Origin: Marasmius tenuissimus | Taxonomy: Eukaryota > Basidiomycota > Agaricomycetes > Agaricales > Marasmiaceae | Direction of reading: 5' to 3' | DNA length: 64,000 bases | NCBI GenBank assembly: GCA_029532415.1 | Contig: JAQOTA010000020.1 | Coordinates: 744,001-808,000 of the forward strand | Shown here: in pieces, positions 24,511-35,032 of the stretch | Position numbering within the stretch: position 1 is the stretch's first letter | How the letters are laid out: the number at the start of each line of letters is the position of its first letter | Made by a program: the position numbers and the translations under genes | The notes under the pieces: model-generated | Seen by the model: only the letters and a program-made list of their open reading frames with translations | What the model was told of the DNA's origin: nothing | Database searches by the model: none

Positions 24511-25845
24511 ATGAGTTCTCACAACTCTAACACGTCCGACATCTACTCCTCACAAGTGTTGGGACAATCCCCGCTGGACCTTCTGAACGATAGTACTAAC
24601 CTCTTTGGCTGTACAACTATCTGCGGTGTGAGTCTATCGTGTCCCCCCTCCTCCCCTGATTGTGAACCTTAACATTATCCTTGCGGAAGGTCGCGTATGG
24701 GATTGCACTAGCGCTCTTGGGTGTTTGCCTTACAACCTATCACAAACACATCCGTCAGAACCGCGTAGCACTTTACCAGACCTTGTATATCTCCACAATG
24801 TTCGTTCTCGGAAGTACTTATGTTGGTACGACGGCAAAAACTATCGAACTTGCCTATGTGTTGGACCGGAATTTTCCTGGCGGACCAACTTACTACACTC
24901 GGCACATTTTCTCGGACCCACTTACTATCTCAGGGGTCATCCCGTTTTTTGTGGTCAATTGGATGTCTGATGCTCTCCTGGTGAGCGACATACCGCGCGA
25001 CGTACCTCACCTTGCGCATCTGTTGAGCTGACCCATTGGTTGTCATAGCTATGGAGATTATCAGTAGTGTACAGATCATCCCGATATCACACTATGGTGC
25101 TCTCAATCTCAGGGCTTTTGTTTTTGGTTTCACTTGGTAAGGCCCACCTCGATCCATTTGTTTGTAAAAGCCTGACACAATCGCTCAAGTAATGAGCATA
25201 ATTACGATAATCCAGTCCACACGCCCGCAGTCTTCATTTTGGTCGGGCACCGCCGTTCGCTTTGCCCTTGCCTACTATTCTCTGACAGTGGGGTTCAACA
25301 TCATCTCGACTGGGTTTCTGATTACCAGACTACTCGTATTCCGGTATCGTTTCCGCAAGTATCTAGGTATGCCATTGGACTCGTTTGGATACCAGCGCTC
25401 ACGGCCGTTTTGTAGGCGAGAATCACACGAGCAAGTACGCTAGCATTGTAGCTATGCTCGTCGAGTCCTATGCGCTGGTCGCTGTGTGGACAATCCTATT
25501 TCTCGGTCTGTACATAGCAAAGCATCCCGTCCAGTATATCTTCCTTGCTCCGCTAATCGAGATACAAGTGAGTCTGACTCTCTAATAGCTTTGTTCTAAT
25601 GAAGTCCTCACCTGTCGTAGATCATCTCTCCTTTGCTCATACTCTTTCGCGTATGTCAAGGAACAGCGTGGAATTCGAATACCGAAGCCAATATCTCGAA
25701 TTTTCAAGTTCAATCGGTTACCCGGCCTGAGCGTGCTCTCGGTACGACTCAAATGCTGTCGGTAAATGAGGGGGTATCATCCGTGGGAGTGAAGATTATG
25801 GTGGATGTCGTAAAGGAGACAGAGAGCACTCTTAGTTTGCCGTAG
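24511..25845 (+). CDS. Polytopic (about seven-TM) agaricomycete membrane protein, copy A
   Basis: Predicted 349-residue integral membrane protein of a family expanded in mushrooms; function unknown, receptor-like topology. Six exons join in phase: 24511-24627, 24690-24980, 25049-25136, 25190-25366, 25416-25567 and 25621-25845. A short extracellular N-terminus ends in TTICG and is followed by hydrophobic segments separated by loops, including YHKHIRQNR, TIELAYVLDRNFP, NWMSDALL, LWRLSVVYRSSRYH, QSTRPQSSFW, LLVFRYRFRKYLG and the final helix leading to FRVCQGTAWNS. The hydrophilic C-terminal tail (about 60 residues) should be cytosolic. A close paralogue on the opposite strand at 35033-36335 has the same exon boundaries. 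It is not a STE3 pheromone receptor by any motif I can see. Confidence 0.82.
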
Positions 25846-27014
25846 CTTTGATACCAAGTCCTGGTGAAGTAATCTACTCCAGAAATTTTGTCGTGATCCT
25901 AGTAGCAACACCATGTGTAATGTGGCCTTCAAAGTCACCTATATATTGTTGAATCCAGAAACAGATTGAACATTCAGAAAGTAAAAATCACCACAGTACG
26001 GCTAATCCAGGTCGTGGGTAACGAGTTGATTCAATGGTTGATGACCGTACTTTCTCCAGGCTCAATCCAGGTTCCTTCTCTCCCGACCGACCCGAACTCG
26101 AACTCGCATAAGCCCCTCTCCCAGAACCCTAGGCAGTAGCCCATACGATCAGCCGAGCTTTTAACCTGACGGAGACGAAACGAACAATTGGATCAATGAA
26201 AATTCAGCTCGACGAACTGCGCCCCTTCGGACGGGTTCACAGGACATTGAGTGGTCTTAAGCATCAGAGGGGAGATCCGAATCGTTGCTGGTTCCGGCAT
26301 GACTAATAATCTCCTGCTCCCCGTAGTATCAATATGGCTGTATCTAGCACAACAGTAATATCAAGCAACGTTATGAACCGTCATGATGGGGTAGACTCAG
26401 AGAATGGTGATCCTGTAGTCCGTCACCTCGCCTTTTAGCCCACAGAGTTCTAACTTCTGAGATGGCAAATACTGTATAATAGCTGACCTTGGGAGTTGAA
26501 AAAGAAAAACACTACATCAGAGTCAAAAAAGGACTTGAAATCATAGCAGTGATGTTTGTTTGAAGTTGAGAAGGGGCTTTCGGACAGCTTTCAGACTCTT
26601 TCGCCGCACCGGCATTTGCCGGCACGACATGTTCTGGGCACGTGGTACTGGTTTCGTCATCTTTCATTCGCGTACCTTCATTGAGTCCTTCATCCCGGTC
26701 CGACATCGACTTCAACTTCAACAAGGGTTGGGCAAGGACTCAAATCTCGCACTAAGTTGACGTCTGAGAAGCGATACAAGTACTAAGGTAAGATCACCTT
26801 TCTTCTAGTAACTTATAAATCGACCATGACACGATCTGGACCGAGTCGCAACTTGTTCAGGATCAATAAGTATAACCCTTGAAAACGTTTCAACCCGTGG
26901 GCTGCCTCGAATTCCTCATCAGATTCATACCCGCTTCAAATGTATCCTCAGGCCCAATATCTATTCTCTACACGCCTACCCACTCAACTCACACTTACAT
27001 GCCACCGCGTCCAG
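25846..27014. other. No gene recognised
   Basis: Intergenic stretch between convergent genes; no domain or splice structure supported. Confidence 0.4.
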
Positions 27015-28035
27015 CTAGTGGCCGTGGTCATGCGGTGGATGCAAATCCAGGTTGAATTGGTCCGCCGGAAGATTATTCTTTGGATCCTTCGCCCACTCAT
27101 AGATCTTATCAAAGTTCCTGCAGGTATGAGGGGTACCTGAACGACCCAAGGTCTTGTTTTTCTCCGGAAACCATTGCCAGATGATCAGGCTCACGTCTTT
27201 TCAGGAATCAGCCCGATGAACTCAAACTCGTATAAGAGGAGAACTGCTTACCTGAAGAACACACAATGGCCTGGCGAAGATGCTCGATGCAGTGGTCGAC
27301 GTGCCACTGCTCCTCTTTGGGGTAGTATTCAGGATGGAAGCCCCTTCGGATGACGTTCTATGATACTAGTGTGAGTTTTCCCTCCTCGACAGATTAGAGA
27401 AACGCGAATGGTTGCTCACCAAACAGTGAAGTTGATGGAAAACGTCCAATGCGACAGCATAGTGACTCTCATCGCCCGGAATTCGGATGGTCTTCCAAGG
27501 GATGAGTTTGGCTTCGTCTTCTGGGATCCTTTGGAGACCGTCTGGAGGTGAGGAATGGGTCAGTCATCACCCGACGATAAATCAGAGTCTCGTCTAACAC
27601 TTATACAGGTCGTCCCAAGCATTGTCAACCTCTGGTGAAGGAGGGCCCATGTATTCGGTCATGTCACCTTGTATAGCGCTGTGAAAGGTGGTAACTTGAT
27701 GCTCGATGAGGTGGTTTGCTGGTGCTGTGGGTGAGCTCAAAGGTCAGTCTCCCTCTAATGGCAACTTGGATGCCGAGCTTACAGTAAAGTAGTTGCAGCT
27801 CTGCATTCGGTTTTGGCTCGCGATTAAACCACAGGCTAACAAGGATGAGAAGGGTTATCACGTTCGTGATGCCCAGAACGATTATAACCAGTCGTTTATG
27901 GCGACTTTCGTGCTTCCCCCGACGTAGGGAAGAGCCATTGGTCAATGATTTGGATGCTGACTCTCCATCGACATGGGAGTCGGAATCGCCTCGCAAGAGA
28001 GGTTCGTATGCCTCTTCTTGTTTTTTGCGAGGCAT
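27015..28035 (-). CDS. UstYa-like (DUF3328) oxidase
   Basis: Five exons (minus order: 28035-27783, 27724-27599, 27541-27420, 27357-27252, 27196-27015) join in phase to 262 residues, the normal family length. A basic cytosolic N-terminus precedes one transmembrane helix (RLVIIVLGITNVITLLILV). The lumenal domain shows the family landmarks: EVDNAWDDLY, then HQLHCL and HVDHCIEHLRQAIVC (the two HxxHC-type motifs thought to hold the active centre), followed by WQWFPEKNKTLG, HTCRNFDKIYEWA. In ascomycetes such proteins perform oxidative cyclisation of ribosomal peptides (ustiloxin, phomopsin, asperipin) or of other metabolites. The second donor site is an unusual GTTAGA. The gene lies 1.3 kb from the 22-repeat precursor and is transcribed away from it, so a role in maturing that peptide is an attractive inference. 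Confidence 0.9.
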
Positions 28036-29260
28036 TGGGAAGTTGTGAGCAGGGGAAAGAGGAGGATGGATTGGGCTCGAGGAGAAGGTACGAAACTACC
28101 CATTGGTTTTGATGTTCCTTCTTACCTTTATTGGCAGTATTCGGTTACATCTTCGGCCTCCTGTATCGCATGATCTTGTGTCAACGGCCATCGCGGGGCG
28201 CGCTCAACTCTCTACTTTTAATGGAAAACTCCGCTCGTGACCGGTTGGACGACTCGACCTTGTGGGTCACTCAATAACGAACAAAACGCCACTGGACGAC
28301 ATCAAATCCCAAAACCACGGCCCCAGCAGAATCGGTCGGTTCATGAATGTTTACTGCTACGCGATATCAACACTAATGGGCGACTACTCCAATAAGGCCA
28401 TAATCGCGCGGGTTTCCTTGTGGATGATTATATCGATAATAATAGACGATGGTGTCAAGGAGAGTGGGGATAGGGACATGTACTATCCGCAGCGGCCAGC
28501 AGGTACAGCTTCATTAGTTTGTGGATCTCGTATGTATAACACCTTTGCTCAAATGACCTTTGCGTTTACTGATTTTTGTCAAGTTCGTGGCACGGCCTAC
28601 AATACGCAAATACGAATTCATGTCTCCCAACCGCAGTTTCGTGAGGCTCTAAGACTCGATAGCCTTCGAGCGAACCGCAGGCGTAGCTTACGGGGTCACA
28701 ATGAATACGGTATTCGCGATTTTCATAATGAATATCGACCGTCCGAAGTCTCAGCATATTCGTTTTCAATTAAATAACGACAGGTCATATCAATGGATCG
28801 CTATCTTTCACAGCTCCCTCGATAATCATCATCGGGGCGCTCGGGATCTACGACTCTATTCGATTGCCTTCCCATCTCCTCGCGCTCATTCTTCAGCGTC
28901 GCCGGAACTTGCACACCCCGGTGATATTTCGCCGACCTGTGCGCCAGGGAACCAGGGGTGAATGTACGTTGGGCTCGCAGCACATTAGCCCTTGATAGCA
29001 GGACGGCGAGGGACGGGATGCCGTGGACATATGCTATCCCCTGTCAGTGTCGATTCCATTCGCTATCGACACTACAGGGCGTTCAAGACGGTTGATTATG
29101 AATTCCTGGTCTATTCTTAGACCGACGTGAATGAATCAGCCACCAGTGTATTCATTCATGGCTTCAACTGTCGAGATTTGGTGCACCAGGCGCATCAACG
29201 AATGTTAGGAGGCTAAGGTACTTAGAAGGGCGGACACTCTTGGTGCGCTGTAAGGCCTTG
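28036..29260. other. Possible unresolved gene or remnant
   Basis: No complete gene could be built. On the plus strand around 28786-28990 one frame reads a hydrophobic stretch (SLSFTAPSIIIIGALGIYDS) followed by a basic tail rich in LQRRRN and FRRPVRQ, preceded by a possible acceptor (CGACAG at 28784). This resembles the last exon of a membrane protein, but the upstream exons are not convincing. It may be a decayed gene or a family I do not recognise. Confidence 0.2.
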
Positions 29261-29267
29261 AGTTTAG

Positions 29268-29274
29268 TATAAAA
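29268..29274 (+). promoter_or_regulatory. TATA box of repeat-peptide precursor gene
   Basis: TATAAAA in AGTATAAAACC, 98 bp upstream of the start codon at 29372. Confidence 0.6.
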
Positions 29275-29371
29275 CCAGACCGAGTTGGTACGTTGGTTCC
29301 TCAGACTTTTCTGGGTCTCTTGTTTACTGTCTTCTCTCAGACGTACTACCTTCTCGACTTTTATATCGACA

Positions 29372-30985
29372 ATGCGTGGTCTCGCTGTTTTTGTTTACCT
29401 CGCCATCGCCTCCACCACCGTGCTCGGTGTTGCTCTCCCCGTCGCTGTGAGTCTCCTCGTTACTTGGGGGTCCCAGAGCTTCTTACTCACTTTCCTTTCT
29501 TTAGACTGCTGAAGACGTTGACGCTCGCTTCAGTCCTTGGGGCAAGCGAGATGCTAACGATGTTGACGCTCGTTTCAGTCCCTGGGGAAAGAGGGAGGCC
29601 GTAAGCCGTGAAAAAACCCTCCACAAGCACAACTTCTGATTTCATTGGTTATCTATAGTCTGCTGAGGACGTGGACACCCGTTTTAGTCCTTGGGGCAAG
29701 CGGGATGCTGAAGAGGTCGACGCACGCTTCAGTCCTTGGGGAAAGAGGGAAGCTGTAAGTCGTTCAAAGTCCTTCTACGAGCACAAGATTCAACCTCATG
29801 GCTTCTTCCAGTCCTCTGAGGATGTGGACGCCCGCTTCAGCCCCTGGGGTAAGAGAGATGCTGAAACTGTTGATGCTCGCTTTAGTCCCTGGGGCAAACG
29901 AGGCGCCGAGGCAGTTGACGCCCGCTTCAGTCCTTGGGGCAAGAGAGACTCCAAAGACGTTGACGCTCGATTCAGCCCCTGGGGAAAGCGAGGTGCCGAA
30001 GAGGTTGACGCACGCTTTAGCCCCTGGGGTAAAAGGGATGCCGAGGAGGTTGACGCTCGATTCAGCCCTTGGGGAAAGCGAGGCGGTGAAGAAGTCGACG
30101 CTCGTTTCAGTCCCTGGGGCAAACGTGAAGCCGTGAGGGTCATTCAATAAACGCTTGGAAAGCTAGAAACTGACCGTTAGAACAGTCTGCCGAAGAAGTA
30201 GATGCTCGATTCAGTCCCTGGGGAAAGCGATCTGCTGAAGCTGAGGATGTTGACGCCCGGTTCAGCCCGTGGGGAAAGAGAGAAACGGTACATTATCTTC
30301 TTACCGTCATCGAGTCCGTCAAATTGATATCGATTAATGACACAGTCCGCTGAGAAAGTCGACGCACGCTTCAGCCCGTGGGGGAAGCGATCTGCTGAGG
30401 CTGAAGATGTCGACGCTAGATTCAGTCCCTGGGGAAAGAGGGATACGGAGAGCGTCGATGCTCGATTCAGTCCCTGGGGTAAACGTGCCGCCAAGGACGT
30501 AGATGCTCGATTCAGCCCGTGGGGAAAGAGGGAAGCTGTAAGTCGTGCTTAATGTTCACTAGACGGGAAAGTGACTTGGATGGTTTTTGTCTCTTCCAGT
30601 CCGCCGAAGAGGTCGATGCTCGTTTCAGTCCCTGGGGCAAGCGTGACGCAGAGGACGTTGATGCACGATTCAGCCCGTGGGGGAAAAGGGAGGCTGAGGC
30701 TGTAAGTTCCCTCAATATTCTCACCAGCCAATATGTCTGACTTTGTTGTAATTTTAGTCCTCTGAGGAAGTTGATGCTCGGTTCAGCCCGTGGGGCAAGC
30801 GCTCCGCCGAAGCTGATGCCGAGACTGTCGACGCCCGATTCAGTCCTTGGGGCAAACGTTCTGCCGAAGCCGGTGCAGAAGAGGTGGATGCCCGATTCAG
30901 CCCCTGGGGAAAGCGAGAGATTGTGAGTGTTATTTCTCCGCTTCGAGACAGTAATACTGAGAAAACCACCTAGGAATTGAACTAA
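29372..30985 (+). CDS. Secreted Kex2-processed repeat precursor, 22 copies of RFSPWG peptide (putative RiPP precursor)
   Basis: Nine exons (29372-29446, 29505-29600, 29659-29754, 29812-30132, 30186-30287, 30346-30537, 30600-30701, 30758-30922, 30974-30985), every intron in phase 0, encode 386 residues. Exon 1 is a signal peptide (MRGLAVFVYLAIASTTVLG). Exons 2-8 carry 2, 2, 7, 2, 4, 2 and 3 units of VDARFSPWGKR: 22 cores, all identical except one DTRFSPWGKR. Each core ends in the Kex2 site KR; spacers are short and acidic (DAEE, GAEE, SAEAED, SAEADAET), like the dipeptidyl-peptidase-trimmed spacers of alpha-factor. The only other sequence is the tail EIELN. The layout matches precursors of dikaritins such as ustiloxin, or secreted repeat peptides in general. 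Synonymous codons vary among copies while the peptide does not. Three UstYa-like genes lie within 10 kb. No CAAX box, so not a basidiomycete lipopeptide pheromone. The final peptide form is unknown. Confidence 0.93.
29505..30922 (+). repeat. 22-unit coding tandem repeat
   Basis: Units of about 45 nt, lengthened to 54-60 nt where the spacer is extended, arranged in seven exon cassettes. Each cassette starts with codons for (S/T)(A/S)E and ends with KRE plus one or two residues, so whole exons look like the unit of amplification in addition to single repeats. Confidence 0.95.
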
Positions 30986-32680
30986 GCTAGAAGTCCATCA
31001 GGGAGTTGCCAAAATATTCGAATCTATCTCTCAGGGCCACTCTAAATGCGTATCCATCCGAGCTTCTAAGTTGGCCCAGCCCACGTTGTAAAGTTTATAT
31101 GTGACTTTTATCGATCAATTTAACTTTTAAATACTTATGACTCGCGACACACTGAGGAGGAAAGGTTCAAGGAACACACAGACCGTGCCGTGCAAATCAC
31201 AGTCCAAAGTCTCGGACGGAGCTCGAGAGTAAACACTGTTACCTTTTTTCTACACCTCTGGCATACCGGCTTCCACAAAAGCTGGGCTCGGTGAGTGTCT
31301 CGGAAAGAATAAGAAATAAGAAATAAACCTGCACTTGGTCCCATTTCGGAACGTCGGAAAATGGCGCGAGTCGAGTGGGAATTAGTCGAGCGAAAGAACT
31401 CGATCATCAGTGACGTAACGACTTCTCTCTCTTCTCTCTCCTCGACGACCACTACCATATAACCGACACATACGCTATTCTTCCCAAATTCTTCCTGGAA
31501 GCCGGCCGGTGGTAGCCGAATGTGGTGCAAAATTACTCTATGGACCCCCGTTTTGCCTCTTTCTTGTATCCCTCAGGGGCTCTGGCTTACTTGTCGCCCT
31601 GTCGTCACCTTTGACCTCGATGGATGACTGGCAATAAGGAGAACTCTACCACGGATCCATTATCCAAACATAGCAACTAATACAACTCTCCCAACATATG
31701 CTGACATCATTCAAACAAGAGGCGGAGCCGTTGCGATCAGCCTTGAAGGGAGTCGGAGGTGGACTGATAATCATGGGTTTGGGTAGCTGAATGGTTCGGT
31801 CAGCCGTACACCGGATATCGTTTGGGATATGCTGATATTCTCCCTCTAGACCGCGAAGTGAGGTTGAACAGCGAAGAACGATTCACTATATCTTTGCCTC
31901 GTGATTGAAGTTTTTTCAATCCGTTAGATAGTAGTGGTGTCGAAGGACAATCGATTGCATACGCCATTCCTTGCCACTCATACTCACTCACTCTGACATC
32001 TGTCTTCATTAATCGGGCACTATCCCAGTGATTCCGACCATCATTGAGATCACCTACGTGACTAACGTCACCAGGACCTCTGCAACAGCTCTCAATTTCG
32101 AGGTGGGCGGTCACGTTCAGCCTCGGGACGGGTGGCCAGGAGCATAGGTTCATAATAGTGCAACATACTCGATGGGGCGATCCGCTACTCGCATGAACTT
32201 GAATGGGCAGAACGAGCAGTACGTTATTCAATGTTTTGGCCGGCTAGTGAATACATCTACGAGTACGAGTCCCAACGGCAAAGGGTAGTGGAGGTCAGAT
32301 AGTACGTTTGAAAAATGTTCTACCACAATCTTGTTCCCGTATGCTTATGCAGACTGGCTCATCTTAGTGTCCTATCTTGATCTAGAGCAGCATCCTCTTC
32401 AATTTCCGTGACTACGGGGACGGATAAAAGCACTAACAGTGATGCGCCCTATTTGTGGGAAATACCATCCGGTCAGCTTTGTCACATTTTCTCTATTTTT
32501 AACAGTAGATTTCCTCTCTGTACCATCTGGCCATTTGTTGGTGTGCTACTCTTGATTGACTCGATGATGTGTTTCATCTTATAATTAGGAGTGGTGACCT
32601 ATCTTTGAACATAGGTCTTGAGTCACTTACTGGACGGCGAAGATTTGGCTTCATGCGAGTTGATCTCGGTCTCGTACCGG
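30986..32680. other. No gene recognised
   Basis: Downstream of the precursor gene no further exon with repeats is present. Minus-strand frames at 31135-31530 and 31800-32231 show no motif or signal and are not supported as genes. Confidence 0.4.
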
Positions 32681-32684
32681 ACGA

Positions 32685-32694
32685 TATATAAAAG
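32685..32694 (+). promoter_or_regulatory. TATA box of small secreted protein gene
   Basis: TATATAAAAG, 46 bp upstream of the ATG at 32740. Confidence 0.7.
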
Positions 32695-32739
32695 TACGTA
32701 CGTCGAATCAACCAGTACAGTAACTCATTTTGAACTCAA

Positions 32740-33295
32740 ATGAAACTGCTTTCATCTTCCTCTTTCCTTCTGCCTCTTACTCTTGGCGTTGTTCTCGCGG
32801 GTCAGGCTAATGCCATCTGCCCCGGCTTCAACTACGGGATCGGGAACGTTCAATCCTTGGGGAACGGTGTCAATCGTTGTGCGTCGGCTCAAAGGACTTT
32901 TTGCATCATGAGCTATATTTACTATGCTGACGTCCTTCCTTTCGCTTCCAGGGACCGTCTATGACGACTCTTGCAATGCTGTTCATGGTCTTACGACGAA
33001 CCAGAATCCTTGCAACGAGGGCATCTTCTCGTGTAGCCCGCCACCGGTTTTGTTCATAGGCTACACGAATACGTTCACTAAGCTCAGGTACGAGCACGAT
33101 TTCCCTCAGGCCCGAGGGATTGACAAGAGACTCACCCTTCCGTTCTCCCAATTAGATACGCGTGCCGCCAGGACCCAAACTCGGGTTCTTGTGGTGGTGA
33201 TGTTATTTCAGTTTGTGTAAGTACATGGTCTTTTCAAAACTTTCAGTTCCTCAGCGTCGCTGATCATTTCATAGTGCCGCAATGACGGAAACTGA
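32740..33295 (+). CDS. Small secreted cysteine-rich protein (CPGFNYGIGN family)
   Basis: Four exons (32740-32878, 32952-33087, 33156-33216, 33275-33295) join in phase to 118 residues. An N-terminal signal peptide (MKLLSSSSFLLPLTLGVVLAGQANA) leads to a mature protein with ICPGFNYGIGNVQ, WTVYDDSCN, NPCNEGIFSCSPPP, KLRYACRQDPNSGSCGGD and the ending VCCRNDGN. Eight cysteines in the mature part suggest disulfide bonding. I recognise this as a small secreted protein type common in agaricomycetes; its function is unknown. No enzyme motif. It is the first gene downstream of the repeat-peptide precursor, on the same strand. Confidence 0.85.
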
Positions 33296-33620
33296 GGAAC
33301 CTAACGAGTTTTTGAATGGTGCATGAGGCTGGCCCGCTGAGCCGATCGAAACTGATCGACCTAGTGAGACGATAGGAACTCCGTACACCATTGCTTTTGT
33401 TGCCAACTCAGAGTGCTCTTGTATAATCTGTATCGCTTCGTTCTCAGCTTGGGTGATTTTCCTTCGGCGTGCTTTGATATTTGAAGATACGGTACCGACA
33501 ACTGCTTATGTTACGAGCTTGGCTCGCGGATTGTGGCTGGGCCTTCGGTAAGTATAGGATCTACTCTGGCAATATCTACTCACCGACGAGCTGGGACCTT
33601 GAGCGTTTGACTACCATAAT
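33296..33620. other. Intergenic, nothing seen
   Basis: Spacer between two convergent small secreted protein genes; no feature recognised. Confidence 0.4.
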
Positions 33621-33835
33621 TTACAAAGGACACAATGCGCTTGCATCGGCGTCCGCTGGGAATGTAGGTAAGGCAAAATTTGAGTCGACGGCGTTTCTTT
33701 GTTACCTAAATCACAGACTGGTACAGTTGATTCCCCTGGTTTGGTTGGTATTGCGGTAGCTATCGTTGCAAGACAGATACAGGCGAGTATTGCGAGGTGG
33801 TAAGAGTAACTTAGGGAAGCAGAGAGGGCCTTCAT
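33621..33835 (-). CDS. Putative very small secreted peptide
   Basis: Two exons (33835-33706 and 33655-33621) give 54 residues: a long signal peptide (MKALSASLSY, then a hydrophobic core rich in Cys/Ala ending IATAIP) and a mature part of about 25 residues with two cysteines (VCDL... LCPL). A minus-strand TATAAAAG lies about 44 bp upstream of the ATG, supporting real expression. The terminal codon is immediately followed by sequence resembling a donor (GTAAAT), so a further exon is possible. No family recognised. Confidence 0.45.
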
Positions 33836-34340
33836 GTCATAGGGTTGAGATTTGGTGGATTCGAGGGAGTAAGGCAGACTTTTATAATTCCAAACCTAGC
33901 TATGTTCCAAATTTATTTCCAGTGCTATATTGACCGGGGACCGATAGGTGGCCTTTGCGACAGATACGTGGTAGAAAGTGAGTTGGAAGGATAAGTACCA
34001 ATATTAGGTTCAAGTCTCACTCACAATGAATACGCGGCTGCACTGGTTGTGAGTTGGTGCTATCCTTCGGGGCCTTCAAAAAGCGCCAATACCGGGTAAC
34101 TCCCATTTACAGATGCACCTTAGTGTTGCGCCCCACATAGACTACCCTGGGAATGGGATTGCACGGCGATATATTGATGAGCGCGTTCCCATGTTTGACC
34201 ATTGACAGATGCCAGCAGCGACAGCTCGGCGGTAACGACGAAATCAGATTAGACTCCCCTTGTGATGCTGGGGGGGGAGTTTATACTAGACCTTGAACTT
34301 CAACCGTCCCCAGGCACGATTTTTTGCCGACGAGCAAAGC
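33836..34340. other. Intergenic, divergent promoter region
   Basis: Between divergent genes; apart from the TATA box at its left edge nothing is recognised. Confidence 0.35.
33879..33886 (-). promoter_or_regulatory. TATA box of small secreted peptide gene
   Basis: TATAAAAG read on the minus strand, 44 bp before the start at 33835. Confidence 0.5.
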
Positions 34341-34880
34341 ATGTTCTTCGCGCGTTTCGCAAGCACGATCCTCATTGTTTCTATGGCACACTTGATGCTT
34401 CTAGCATCTACATCGAGGCTAACAGGTGTGCGCTTTTCACTCTCTTTTGCACTTTCCATGCCTCTGAAACCTTGGATTGCACGGTCAGATCAACTCGAGG
34501 AATGGTAAGAGACTTTCGACCAACAAGAACTCGTCGCCATGTCTATCTTCGGTACCAGCCGGTATACCCATGATAGTGCAGGGCAAGACGACTGGCATCG
34601 CCTCATGCCTTCTCGGGGCGGTCATCTAGTGAAATTCTTTGACCCCGAGCCTCACTCAGACTCAAACTACACAACCTTCACAGTAGCCATGCTTCACCAG
34701 CTCAAATGTCTCGAGATCTACCACCGTGAATACATCCAGGACCCACCCCTTCCGCCTTCTCCACTCGTACGGCACTGCCTCAACTACCTTCGGCAGCAGG
34801 TTCTCTGTCGTTTGAACCTCAAATTGGAATCTGCAAAGGATGATCGTGCCAAATCAACGAGAGAGTACGAAACTGTTTGA
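34341..34880 (+). CDS. UstYa-like (DUF3328) protein, short form
   Basis: Exon 1 starts at 34341 with a hydrophobic signal-anchor (ASTILIVSMAHLMLLAS) and ends near 34430; after an intron the frame resumes at about 34515 with DQQELVAMSIFGTSRYTHDS and runs to 34880. The catalytic-type motifs are MLHQLKCLEIYHREY and RHCLNYLRQQVLC, matching the HQxxC and HCxxYLRQ signatures of the family. The intervening segment DDWHRLMPSRGG resembles the family's W-x-x-L-x-P region. About 145 residues, shorter than the 262-residue relative at 27-28 kb, as in many agaricomycete members. The acceptor at 34512-34514 is inferred. It could share the peptide-modifying role suggested for the other UstYa-like genes nearby. 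Confidence 0.72.
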
Positions 34881-35032
34881 CTGGAGCTTGGTGTATAAAG
34901 TGGTGGCGGAGAACCAAAGAAGGTGGTCGGAAAGAGATTGAAAGGGGAATCATCACCAAAATCACCTCAATCATAGGTACAAATGAATAGATACTAAGTA
35001 CATGCTAACACAAGCTACGGACTCGGTCATGA

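Noticed and set aside
28262..28777. 171-codon plus-strand frame
   Set aside because: No recognisable domain; the only gene-like signal nearby is a hydrophobic stretch in another phase, so this frame is not called.
29764..30147. Long minus-strand and alternative plus-strand frames over the repeat precursor
   Set aside because: They are open only because the repeat lacks stops in other phases; splice sites, signal peptide and Kex2 spacing support the plus-strand frame.
29372..30985. Interpretation as a mating pheromone gene
   Set aside because: Basidiomycete pheromones end in a CAAX prenylation motif and are single short precursors; this has no CAAX and no STE3-type receptor motif was seen nearby. 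An alpha-factor-like role cannot be excluded but is unsupported.
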